Assembly: GCA_035508435.1 (NCBI GenBank)
Contig: DATJNA010000005.1
Span: 1-64,000 of the forward strand
Direction of reading: 5' to 3'
From: JASHVB01 sp035508435
GTDB taxonomy: Bacteria > Pseudomonadota > Alphaproteobacteria > Acetobacterales > Acetobacteraceae
DNA length: 64,000 bases
Both the position numbers and the translations under genes were made by a program. Positions 43,469 through 50,951 of the stretch are shown piece after piece. Numbering within the stretch: position 1 is the first letter of the stretch; each line of letters starts with the position of its first letter. Below the pieces are notes generated by a model that was not told the origin of the DNA, did no database searches, and saw nothing but the letters and a program-made list of their open reading frames with translations.

Positions 43469-44642
43469 GCAGAAATGCGTTCTGCCCGATATGCATGCCG
43501 GGCGGAGAGTGGCCATAGGGTGGGAACGCAACGCTGCCCAGACAGCCGGTGAAGATGCCGTCGTGGATCAGACAGTGGCGGCGAATGGTGGGCCAGACCG
43601 TTTCCGACAGGACGTCCTGATCCACGTGATTGTTCTCCATCCGCCAAGCGGCATAGGCCTGCATGAGCGTGGCCGTGTTCGGCAGCACGTTGCCGACCCC
43701 GCCCCACATGCCGGCAAGCACCAGATCGGTATGGGTGTACCAGTCCCGCATGGTGTGGAACCAGAAGCGTGATTGCAGCCACGCATCAACGGCGACGCGC
43801 TCCTTTACGCAGAGCAATGAGTCGGCGTCGCGGATCAGGAAGCGACGCACCGTGGGGTCGGCGATCGCCTCGAAGCGCCACAGCAGCTTCCGGTGCACCG
43901 GGACGTTGGGCGGCAGCGCCATGGGGCGAAGCTGCACACCGCGTCCCGCCAGTTCCAGCAGATAGGGCTGCGGCACGGTGTTGTCGTGGTACAGTCGAAT
44001 CGACCAGCCGGGGAACACGTGGGCGGCGATGCGCACGTTTTCCTGCAGCGGCACCAGGTACCGCGGCTCATTCCCCCACAGGCAATAGGCGATGACGTTC
44101 TCCTGCGGCCTGGCCCAGTTGAAGGGCGGCGGCTGGCCGTCGGGGATCGCCACCAGCGGCGCGCGCATGCCGAACTTGCGGTCCTTGGCTTCGAGCGCCG
44201 CGCGGCCCGCCGCGACCGCCTCGTCCGGCCGGCCGATCTGCCAGAACGCATCGCACAGGCAGTCGTGCACGTTCGGGCTGTCGGACCCCAGCACCACTGC
44301 CTGCCGGCATTCGGCGATAGACCCGGCGAGATCGCCCGCTTGCAGCAGGAACACCCCAAGGTTTTCGTGGATCGGCGCGCTGTCGGGGAACCAACGCACC
44401 CCGTCACGCAGGGTCTCGACACCTTCGCCAACCGCGTGGGCGCCATACAGCATCAGGGCGAGGAACAGATAGTCGTCAACCGTCGCGCAGGATTGCGCCT
44501 TGGCCTCGGCGAGGATCGTGCGTTGCGCGGCGATCGCCTGGTCGAAGGCGCCGCGATTATAGGCTTCGTGCGCCCCCTGCCGTGCCGCCGCCAGCGCTTC
44601 CGCCGCGGCGGCTTGTTCCGGCGCTGAGGCGGACGACGACAT
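43452..44642 (-). CDS. TPR protein fused to a glycosyltransferase-like domain
   Basis: A 396-residue cytoplasmic protein. Residues about 1-170 are helical tetratricopeptide repeats (FDQAIAAQRTILAEAKAQ, IHENLGVFLLQAGDLAGSIAE, VHDCLCDAFWQIGRPDEAVAA). The second half, from about residue 190, resembles GT32-like or related glycosyltransferases: ENVIAYCLWGNEPRYLVPL, GWSIRLYHDNTVPQPYLLEL, then RFLIRDADSLLCVKE with a DxD-type DAD motif. The combination suggests a scaffolded sugar transferase, but no acceptor is known. ATG 44642 is four bases past the SIMPL gene stop and lacks a strong ribosome-binding site, so translation coupling is likely. Confidence 0.75.
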   Translation of the reverse strand: MSSSASAPEQAAAAEALAAARQGAHEAYNRGAFDQAIAAQRTILAEAKAQSCATVDDYLFLALMLYGAHAVGEGVETLRDGVRWFPDSAPIHENLGVFLLQAGDLAGSIAECRQAVVLGSDSPNVHDCLCDAFWQIGRPDEAVAAGRAALEAKDRKFGMRAPLVAIPDGQPPPFNWARPQENVIAYCLWGNEPRYLVPLQENVRIAAHVFPGWSIRLYHDNTVPQPYLLELAGRGVQLRPMALPPNVPVHRKLLWRFEAIADPTVRRFLIRDADSLLCVKERVAVDAWLQSRFWFHTMRDWYTHTDLVLAGMWGGVGNVLPNTATLMQAYAAWRMENNHVDQDVLSETVWPTIRRHCLIHDGIFTGCLGSVAFPPYGHSPPGMHIGQNAFLHFQPG

Positions 44643-44646
44643 GCCG

Positions 44647-45330
44647 CTATTTCGGCAGCAGGATGGCGTCCGCTTCGACCGTGGCGCTGACCGGCAGGTC
44701 CGCCGCCACGGCACTGGGCGGCGCGGCGGCCGGGGCCGCCATCGCCATCACAGGGCCAAAGCGCGGGATTGGCGGCGGCACGGTTTGTTCCAGGCGCACC
44801 TCTTTGAATGAATCGAAGCGCAGCTCCAGCAGGTTGGCCGCCTCGGTTGCCCTGCCGCGCAGCGCGGCGATGGCGGCGCGCAACGCCTCGGCATGCGCTT
44901 TGCGCTGAGCCTCGCGCGAGAGTTGCCAGTTCAGGGCGTCGATTGCCATCCCGCCTTGTTGCAGGGTGCCGACCAGGGTCAGCAAGGCGACGCCGTCATG
45001 GCTGGTGAGGTTCAGCGTCTGGCTCGCCTGCCAGCGTTCGCTGCGGTCCTGCGGCGTGGGGCCGACATGCCAAACGGAATAGGCGCCGGTGCTGATGGTC
45101 ATGCCGGCAACCTTGCGGGCCTCCGCCAGTGCGTTCGCCATCGCCGTATTAACGCGCCGCTGCGCGTCGGCGGGGCTGGCGCTGGTCGCCTCGGCACGCA
45201 GGGCCCCGGCGAGTTCATCTGGGGCGACGGTGACCGTTTCGGTATCCGAGAGATGCAGCAGCGTCTCGGCATGCGCCGGCGAGGCGAACAAGGGGGCGCA
45301 GAGCATACCGATGGCAAGGGTGCGACGCAT
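44647..45330 (-). CDS. SIMPL (DUF541) domain periplasmic protein
   Basis: A 227-residue exported protein. A signal peptide (MRRTLAIGMLCAPLFASPAHA, cleavage after AHA) is followed by DTETVTVAPDELAGALRAEA, AMANALAEARKVAG and QASQTLNLTSHDGVALLTLVGTL, the repeating pattern of SIMPL/DUF541 proteins, which form periplasmic or outer-envelope rings in known cases. The start of the TPR gene follows its stop by four bases, suggesting one transcript. Confidence 0.85.
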   Translation of the reverse strand: MRRTLAIGMLCAPLFASPAHAETLLHLSDTETVTVAPDELAGALRAEATSASPADAQRRVNTAMANALAEARKVAGMTISTGAYSVWHVGPTPQDRSERWQASQTLNLTSHDGVALLTLVGTLQQGGMAIDALNWQLSREAQRKAHAEALRAAIAALRGRATEAANLLELRFDSFKEVRLEQTVPPPIPRFGPVMAMAAPAAAPPSAVAADLPVSATVEADAILLPK

Positions 45331-45374
45331 CGGAAGCGATTACCTCAAGGCACCGCCGCGCTCACTCGGCCCGG

Positions 45375-46019
45375 TCAATATAACGTCCGCCGCAACCGTT
45401 CCGGATATTCGCGGTCGTATTGCTCGCCGCCGAGCCGGCCAGCGCTGATGTCGCCAATGATCGTGCCGGTGCTGGGCAACGACTTGCGGGAGACGTGCTT
45501 CTCCGGGTTCCAAAGGTCCGATCGCACCAGTGCCTTGGGGCACTGGAAATACACGCTCTCCACCATCACCACGATCACCGAGCGCGGCAGCGTGCCGCGG
45601 AATTCAAAGCGCGCGAGCAAGTCGGGGGCGACCGAGATTGTCGCGCGGCCGTTCACGCGCAGTGTCTCGCCGACGCCGGGGATCAGGAACAGCAACGCAA
45701 CGCGCGGGTCGTGGATGATGTTGCGCAGGCTATCCGCGCGATTGTTGCCGCGGCGGTCGGGGATCAGCAGCGTGCCTGGGTCCTCGACATGCACAAAACC
45801 GGCAGGGTCGCCGCGCGGCGAGGCATCCAGCCCGCCAGGACCCGACGTCGCCAGAACCATGAACGGCGAGGCGGCGATCATCGCGGCATAGTGCGGGTGG
45901 ACGTGGTCCACTTCCTTGGCGATCGCCCCGGGGGAGGCCTCGCCGTAGATCGCCTCGAGCGTCGCTTCGTCGCGGATCGTGTGGTCGTCCGGCACGGCGT
46001 TCACCGGCATCGCGTCCAT
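45375..46019 (-). CDS. Pyridoxamine 5'-phosphate oxidase-like flavin protein
   Basis: A 214-residue split-barrel protein of the PNPOx-like group (COG3576-like). SPFMVLATSGPGGLDASPRGDP with FVHVEDPGTLLIPDRRGNNR and NIIHDPRVALLFLIPGVGETLRV are the FMN-binding core; true PNPOx active-site residues are not evident, so it is better seen as a flavin reductase-like or heme-binding relative. ATG 46019 follows AGGAG. It is divergent from the CobW-type gene, with only 29 bases between starts. Confidence 0.85.
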   Translation of the reverse strand: MDAMPVNAVPDDHTIRDEATLEAIYGEASPGAIAKEVDHVHPHYAAMIAASPFMVLATSGPGGLDASPRGDPAGFVHVEDPGTLLIPDRRGNNRADSLRNIIHDPRVALLFLIPGVGETLRVNGRATISVAPDLLARFEFRGTLPRSVIVVMVESVYFQCPKALVRSDLWNPEKHVSRKSLPSTGTIIGDISAGRLGGEQYDREYPERLRRTLY

Positions 46020-46048
46020 GGGCTGGCTCCTGGTAGATGTGGTGCACA

Positions 46049-47050
46049 ATGATGCGGCCGGTCTCGATCGTCACAGGATTTCTCGGCAGCGGCAAGACCA
46101 CGCTGATCGCGCGAGTGCTGCGCGACCCCGACTTCGCGCGCACCGCGGTGATCGTGAACGAGTTCGGGGAGATCGGGCTCGACCACGAACTCATCGCGTC
46201 CAGCGACGAGACGCTGCTGGCCCTGACGACCGGCTGCCTGTGCTGCGCCGTGCGCAGCGACCTGGTGGCGACCTTGCTCGACCTTCAGGCACGGCGCGAG
46301 GCGGGCGAGATCGCGTTCGATCGCCTGCTGATCGAGACCTCCGGCCTGGCGGATCCCGCGCCGATCCTCCAGGCGCTGATGACGGACACGGACGTGGCGG
46401 CCGGCCACCGGCTGGACACCGTGCTGACGGTGGTGGACGCGTTGCACGGTGAGGCCGCGCTGGAACGGCATACCGAGGCGCGCCGCCAGGCGGCGCTGGC
46501 GGATCGGCTGGCGCTGAGCAAGACCGATCTGGCCGGTTCCGCGGAAACCCTGCGGCGTCGCCTCGCCGCACTGAATCCCACCGCGCCGCTGTTGCCGTCG
46601 CCGGACCTGACGCCGCTTCACCTGTTCTCGAGCGCGGATGCGGCGGCACGCGTGGATCGGCTCGCATCCCTGCCGGTGGCAGCACGCGACCCGTTCCGTG
46701 TGGGCCAACATAGCGACGGCATCACCAGCTTTGTGCTGCGCCGCGACCGCCCGGTGCCCGCGCTGGCGCTGACTCTCTTGCTCCAGGCGCTGGCCGAGCA
46801 TTGCGGCGCGCGGCTGCTGCGCCTGAAGGGATTGGTCGATGTGGCCGAGATGCCAGGACAGCCCGCGCTGATCCATGGCGTGCAGCACGTCTTCACGCCG
46901 CCCGATTTCCTGCCGCACTGGCCCTCCGAGGATCGTACGACGCGGTTGGTGTTCATCACCCAGGGCGTGCCGGAACATTTCCCGGCGCGGCTTCTGGCAG
47001 CGATCGAAGCCGAAGTGACCGAGGAAACCCAGCGGCGCGAATCACGTTGA
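46049..47050 (+). CDS. CobW/COG0523 GTPase (metal chaperone type)
   Basis: A 333-residue G3E-family P-loop GTPase. Walker A is GFLGSGKTTL, followed by VIVNEFGEIGLDHEL, the metal-binding motif GCLCC in TTGCLCCAVRSD, LIETSGLADPAP, and the C-terminal CobW_C domain. COG0523 proteins deliver Zn2+ or another metal to a client enzyme. ATG 46049 or 46052 both fit. No zinc-uptake genes or Zur site is seen nearby, so the metal is open. It is convergent with the CBS-BON gene. Confidence 0.9.
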   Translation: MMRPVSIVTGFLGSGKTTLIARVLRDPDFARTAVIVNEFGEIGLDHELIASSDETLLALTTGCLCCAVRSDLVATLLDLQARREAGEIAFDRLLIETSGLADPAPILQALMTDTDVAAGHRLDTVLTVVDALHGEAALERHTEARRQAALADRLALSKTDLAGSAETLRRRLAALNPTAPLLPSPDLTPLHLFSSADAAARVDRLASLPVAARDPFRVGQHSDGITSFVLRRDRPVPALALTLLLQALAEHCGARLLRLKGLVDVAEMPGQPALIHGVQHVFTPPDFLPHWPSEDRTTRLVFITQGVPEHFPARLLAAIEAEVTEETQRRESR

Positions 47051-47067
47051 GGCTGGCTGTCGCTGGC

Positions 47068-47781
47068 TCACCGATCCGCCGGCCCGTCGATCACCGTGCC
47101 GGAATAGGGTTCGACGAACACCATGTGGTCATTGACCTGCTGCACCCCCGGCGTGTTCTCGGCCAGCACGCAGATCGCGCGGCGCTCCTCCTCGTTGGTG
47201 ATGGTGCCCCAGAGGTCAACCACGCGATCGGCGACCGTCACGTTCAGCGTGGTGAGCGGGGTCCAGGACTGCTTGTCGAGAGCATCGAGGATGGCAGCGC
47301 GGATGGAGCGGTCGTCGGTGGCGATCGGCCGGTCGCGGCGTTCCGCCACCACCAGGGCGCGCAGCAGATCGGCGCGCGAGACCACGCCGATCACGCGGCT
47401 GTTCTCGGTCACCGGGACGCGTTTGACGCGATGGCGCTCCATCGTCTCCACCACCTCTTCCAGCGGCGCATCGGCGGCGACGGTGACCACGTCCTGGGTC
47501 ATCACGTCGCGCACGCGGCGTCCGTGGGCACGCGTGAAGTCCGAGGCCTGCCGGCCGGGCGAGACCAGCATGCGCAGCCACCACGGGCGATGGCGGACGG
47601 TGCCGATCTCGTCGCGGCGCAGCAGGTCTCCCTCCGTGACGATACCGGCAAGCTCGCCCCTGGCGTCCACCACCATCAGGCCGGAGATGCCACGCTCCAG
47701 CATCAGCCGGGCGGCGGCCTCGACAGTGGCATCCGGCGGCACCGAAATCACGTGGCGGGTCATCACGTCGGCGACGTTCAT
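47068..47781 (-). CDS. CBS-pair protein with C-terminal BON domain
   Basis: A 237-residue protein with two CBS domains (about residues 5-60 starting MNVADVMTRHVISVPPDAT, and 90-150 with VRDVMTQDVVTVAAD and VKRVPVTENSRVIGVVSRADLL) followed by a BON domain (about 165-230: LNVTVADRVVDLWGTITNEEERRAI, then NTPGVQQVNDHM). CBS pairs bind adenosine nucleotides; BON domains bind membranes or phospholipid. No signal peptide is present. ATG 47781 is chosen; the 23 residues before it lack homology. A 23-24-bp tandem repeat lies 83 bases upstream. Confidence 0.9.
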   Translation of the reverse strand: MNVADVMTRHVISVPPDATVEAAARLMLERGISGLMVVDARGELAGIVTEGDLLRRDEIGTVRHRPWWLRMLVSPGRQASDFTRAHGRRVRDVMTQDVVTVAADAPLEEVVETMERHRVKRVPVTENSRVIGVVSRADLLRALVVAERRDRPIATDDRSIRAAILDALDKQSWTPLTTLNVTVADRVVDLWGTITNEEERRAICVLAENTPGVQQVNDHMVFVEPYSGTVIDGPADR

Positions 47782-47863
47782 GGGTCGTGTCCTCGCATCC
47801 GGCGCGGCGGCCGCTGGCGGCTGCCGGTCCGGGTCGGGCGCAAGATACACCTTGGGAACGGCT

Positions 47864-47935
47864 GAGCCAGTTCCCTCCCGAGCGGTGAGCCAGTTGCCTC
47901 CCGACCGGCCGAGCCAGTTCCCTTCCGAGCAGCGG
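47864..47935. repeat. Three-unit 23-25-bp tandem repeat upstream of the CBS-BON gene
   Basis: Units at 47864-47886, 47887-47910 and 47911-47935, all starting GAGCCAGTT and containing CC(C/T)TCCCGA. In the CBS gene direction each unit contains GGGAGG, a ribosome-binding-like string. It lies next to the partial copy of the peptidase gene end (47946-48004). Confidence 0.88.
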
Positions 47936-47945
47936 AAGAGGCTCT

Positions 47946-48004
47946 ACCCGCCCGCGAACTTCGCCAGCAGCCGCACATGTGAGCGGATGCCGTGTCGGAA
48001 ACAC
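47946..48004 (-). pseudogene. Isolated copy of the M20 peptidase gene 3' end
   Basis: About 59 bases match the 3' end of the peptidase gene at 48881-48939, with a handful of mismatches. Read leftward it encodes QCFRHGIRSHVRLLAKFAGG, versus QCCFQHGIRSHVRLLAKFAG in the intact gene, then a TAG stop where the gene has TGA. Nothing upstream of it resembles the rest of the peptidase. The DNA between the two copies carries the HigBA pair. Confidence 0.85.
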
Positions 48005-48058
48005 TGACCACGATTTGGTATCCGCGATTTATAGTGCCCGCGCCCGAGCGCCCGCCAT

Positions 48059-48346
48059 TCAGGCGGCCGTGACGGTCAGCTTCAAACCAAGCGCGCGCAC
48101 AACGGTCAGCACCGTGGCGAACTCGGGGTGCCCCTCGGCAGACAGTGCCTTGTAAAGATTCTGCCGCCCCAGCCCCGTGCGTTCTGCAACCTCTGCCATG
48201 CCCTTGGCCCGAACGATGACCCCCAACACGTGGCCGATCAACGCCGGATCGCCATCCTCGAACGCTGCTTCCAGATAAGCCGCGACATCCTCGGCGGTCG
48301 CCAGATGATCGGCGCTATCCCATGCGATAGTCTTGGTCTTTGCCAT
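48059..48346 (-). CDS. higA: HigA-type antitoxin (COG3636 XRE family)
   Basis: A 95-residue antitoxin. The C-terminal half is an XRE helix-turn-helix: GMAEVAERTGLGRQNLYKALSAEG, with QNLYKALS as the recognition helix. The N-terminal part (AYLEAAFEDGDPALIGHVLG) is typical of addiction-module antidote proteins that accompany COG3657 toxins. ATG 48346 is used; a GTG three codons earlier is also possible. The toxin gene lies 12 bases upstream, in the toxin-first order of HigBA. Confidence 0.9.
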   Translation of the reverse strand: MAKTKTIAWDSADHLATAEDVAAYLEAAFEDGDPALIGHVLGVIVRAKGMAEVAERTGLGRQNLYKALSAEGHPEFATVLTVVRALGLKLTVTAA

Positions 48347-48358
48347 GATCTGCACTTT

Positions 48359-48649
48359 TCATAACGAGCGGGCGAGGCTGAAGGCGGCGGCGATGCCCCT
48401 GCCCTGCGTCGTCTTGTCGCCGCCAGTGAGCAGCACCACGGCCGCCTCGCCTTGGCGGATGAAATAGACGCGGTAGCCGGGACCATAGTCGATGCGCAAC
48501 TCAGAAAGTCCTTCTCCCACCGGTTTCACATCCCCGGCGATTCCCAGCGCCAGCCGGTCAATGCGGACCTGGATCCGTGCTCTTGCCCGACGGTCGCGCA
48601 GCTTGCGGAACCAGCGATCGAAGGCCTCGGTCTGGCGCACCTCGACCAT
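48359..48649 (-). CDS. higB: HigB-type (RelE superfamily) ribosome-dependent RNase toxin
   Basis: A 96-residue toxin. EAFDRWFRKLRDRRARARI, GIAGDVKPVGEGLSELRIDYG, GYRVYFIRQGEAAVVLLTGGDKTTQ and the late basic helix are those of the COG3657 HigB-like toxins (RelE fold), which cleave mRNA on the ribosome. The basic N-terminal helix and the YRVYF strand are intact, so it is probably active. It is transcribed leftward with higA next. Confidence 0.9.
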   Translation of the reverse strand: MVEVRQTEAFDRWFRKLRDRRARARIQVRIDRLALGIAGDVKPVGEGLSELRIDYGPGYRVYFIRQGEAAVVLLTGGDKTTQGRGIAAAFSLARSL

Positions 48650-48878
48650 GCTGGTTGTTTCCTATGGCAGACAATACATCACGTCGCAGGACGCCATCGT
48701 GGCGCAGTCAATGCCAGGTTGACGGGACAGGACCGGGCGCGGCGGCGAACGCCTTGCCGCTCCGCTGATGCCCGCGAACGGATGTTGCCAGCAAACAGCT
48801 CGCAGACCGCCCTGGCAGCCAGCCCCATCATCATCGTCGGAAGCCAGCCGCCAAGCGCGTTCGGCTTCGCCACTCCCG

Positions 48879-50282
48879 TCACCCGCCTGCGAACTTCGCC
48901 AGCAGCCGCACGTGTGAGCGGATGCCGTGCTGGAAGCAGCATTGCTCAAACTTCTCGTTCGGGCTGTGCACCTGGTCGTCGTCCAGGCTGAACCCCATCA
49001 GCAGCGTATCGATCCCCAGCACGCGGTGCAGTGACGTCACCACCGGCACCGAGCCGCCGCTGCCCATCAGCACCGGCTCCTTGCCGAATTCGTCGCGCAA
49101 CACCGTCTGCACGGCCTGCAGCCACGGCGAGTCGAGATTTGCTTCGAACGCCGGCGCACCGGAATGCACGGTGAACTCCGCACGCGCATCCTTGGGCAGG
49201 CGCTCGTTCACGAAGTGCTGGAATTGTTCGAACACCTCGGCGGGGTCCTGGTCCGCAACCAGACGGAACGACACCTTGGCGCTGGCGTGCGCGGGGATCA
49301 CCGTCTTGCTGCCGTCGCCGGTATAGCCGCCCCAGATGCCGTTGATATCGGCGGTCGGCCGCGCCCACAGCCGCTCCAGCGGGGAAAAGCCGCGTTCGCC
49401 GGCCGCCACCGAGAGGCCGATGCCACCGAGGAACGCCGCCTCGTCGAAGCGCAGCGAATCCCATTGCGCGCGCTGTGCGTTGGAGACCGGCTTCACCCGG
49501 TCATAGAACCCCGGCAACTGGACGCGTCCGGTCGCATCCTTGAGCTCGCCGAGGATGTGGGTCAGCGCGTTGATCGGGTTGAGCGCGGAGCCGCCAAACA
49601 AGCCGGAATGCAGGTCGCGGTTGGCGGCGTGCAGCGTCACCTCGGCATAGGTCATGCCGCGCAGCCGCGTGGTGACTGCGGGCGTGTCCACGTCCCACAT
49701 GCCAGTGTCGCTGATCAGTCCGAGATCGGAGCGGAGGTGGTCCTTGTGCGCCGCGACGAAGGGCTCCAGGTTGACGCTGCCGACTTCCTCCTCGCCCTCG
49801 ATCAGCACCGTGAGGCGCGCGGGGATGCCGCCGGCCTTGTGCCAGGCGCGCAACGCTTCCAGGAACATCACCGACTGGCCCTTGTCGTCCACCGCGCCGC
49901 GGGCGACGAAGCGCTTGCCGTGCGGGCCGTCGACGAGCTGTGGCTCGAACGGCGGGCTGTGCCACAGCTCCAGAGGATCGACCGGCTGTACGTCGTAGTG
50001 GGCATAGAACAACACGTGCGGGCCGGTGTAGCCGGTGGGGCCGTCATAGCGCCCTACCACCACCGGATGGCCTGGCGTGGCCATGATCTCGGTCGCGAAG
50101 CCCAGCCCGCTGAGCTGGACCCGCCACCATTCCGCCGCGCGCTGGCAATCCGCCCGGTGCGCCGGCTGCGCGCTGATTGAGGGGATGCGCAGCAGCGAGA
50201 ACAGGGTCTCGCGGGATTGGTCGAAGGCGGAGTCGGCATGACGGAGGACGGTCTCGACGGTCTCGGTCGAAGGCGCTGACAT
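48879..50282 (-). CDS. M20 family metallopeptidase (dipeptidase)
   Basis: A 467-residue zinc peptidase. HYDVQPVDPLELWHSPPFEP provides the first His/Asp, GAVDDKGQSVMFLEAL the bridging Asp, and IEGEEEVGS the Glu pair; the later lid domain contains HSGLFGGSALNP and the C-terminal His region is present. ATG 50282 is used; the 66 extra residues upstream are unrelated. Relatives cleave dipeptides or N-acyl amino acids. The last 59 bases are duplicated 940 bases further on, past the HigBA pair. Confidence 0.92.
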   Translation of the reverse strand: MSAPSTETVETVLRHADSAFDQSRETLFSLLRIPSISAQPAHRADCQRAAEWWRVQLSGLGFATEIMATPGHPVVVGRYDGPTGYTGPHVLFYAHYDVQPVDPLELWHSPPFEPQLVDGPHGKRFVARGAVDDKGQSVMFLEALRAWHKAGGIPARLTVLIEGEEEVGSVNLEPFVAAHKDHLRSDLGLISDTGMWDVDTPAVTTRLRGMTYAEVTLHAANRDLHSGLFGGSALNPINALTHILGELKDATGRVQLPGFYDRVKPVSNAQRAQWDSLRFDEAAFLGGIGLSVAAGERGFSPLERLWARPTADINGIWGGYTGDGSKTVIPAHASAKVSFRLVADQDPAEVFEQFQHFVNERLPKDARAEFTVHSGAPAFEANLDSPWLQAVQTVLRDEFGKEPVLMGSGGSVPVVTSLHRVLGIDTLLMGFSLDDDQVHSPNEKFEQCCFQHGIRSHVRLLAKFAGG

Positions 50283-50776
50283 GGCGGGGTCTCCGGCAGA
50301 ACTCGGCTGCAATAGCCATGCGCGGGATGTGCAGCAAATTCCGGCGCGAAACCAGCGGAAGAATGCTGGCGCGGATGAATGCAACCGGCCGCGCGTGAAC
50401 CCGGATGGGCCGGCGCCCACTGACCAGTTCGAGCGTGCGACCGACCAGGAACCGTTTGAGTGTCCCATCGACGCGGCCACGACGCGGAAGGCGGTTCGCC
50501 GGCGCGGCGTTGGCCGGCTGAGCCCCCGGCACGCCCTGGGACATCAGCGGGCCATCAGGCGCACTGTCTTGCCGGGCGCGGAGCGACGATGCTTCGCGAA
50601 GGCGCACGAACGCTACGGGGCTGCCTCGGAACGGGGTCGTTGCGTCCCACCACGCTTCGCTTGCGGTCCTCGCAACAATCAAGCCGACCAGGCTCCCCGC
50701 CCCTGCCGCTGCGGAGCCGTTGTTTCGTTCAACCGCGGGTCGGCTGTCAGGCCGGTGGCAACTCGCGAGGCCAGAG
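50283..50776. other. Long leader between peptidase and mscS; remnants only
   Basis: No convincing gene. At 50640-50680 a diverged half of the family A palindrome is visible (TTGCGTCCCACCACGCTTCG, then GCGGTCCTCGCAACAATC). Neither strand shows a recognisable protein; a long rightward frame that starts at 50720 is a shadow of mscS in another frame. Confidence 0.5.
50640..50680. repeat. Diverged half of a family A palindrome
   Basis: Resembles the right arm found at 61870-61920 (CGTCCCGCCATGCTTCGCTC, then GCGGTCCGCGCAATGAC) with several mismatches. No left arm is evident, so this may be a decayed or half element. Confidence 0.55.
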
Positions 50777-50866
50777 GACCACGTGACAGAAGACCACGTG
50801 ACAGTGGACCGCGTGACAGAGGACCACGTGACAGAGGACCACGTGACAGAGGACCGCGTGACAGTG
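50777..50866. repeat. Six-unit 15-bp tandem repeat upstream of mscS
   Basis: Six head-to-tail units close to GACCACGTGACAGAG (units 3 and 6 read GACCGCGTGACAG). Each carries the core (A/G)CGTGAC at positions 5-11. Degenerate units may continue to about 50905. It ends about 85 bases before the mscS start. The 15-bp period encodes a pentapeptide repeat (EDHVT-like) in one frame, but no real gene uses it. Confidence 0.9.
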
Positions 50867-50951
50867 GAAAGCGGACCGCGCGTCAGCGTGATCCGCGTGA
50901 CGGCGCAGGCGCCGGATTTTCGCCTTGGTTGCCTCGCCCGATCCGCCGGCA

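Noticed and set aside
47864..48004. Complete mobile element around HigBA with integrase
   Set aside because: No integrase, transposase or terminal inverted repeats were found; only the duplicated peptidase end supports integration.
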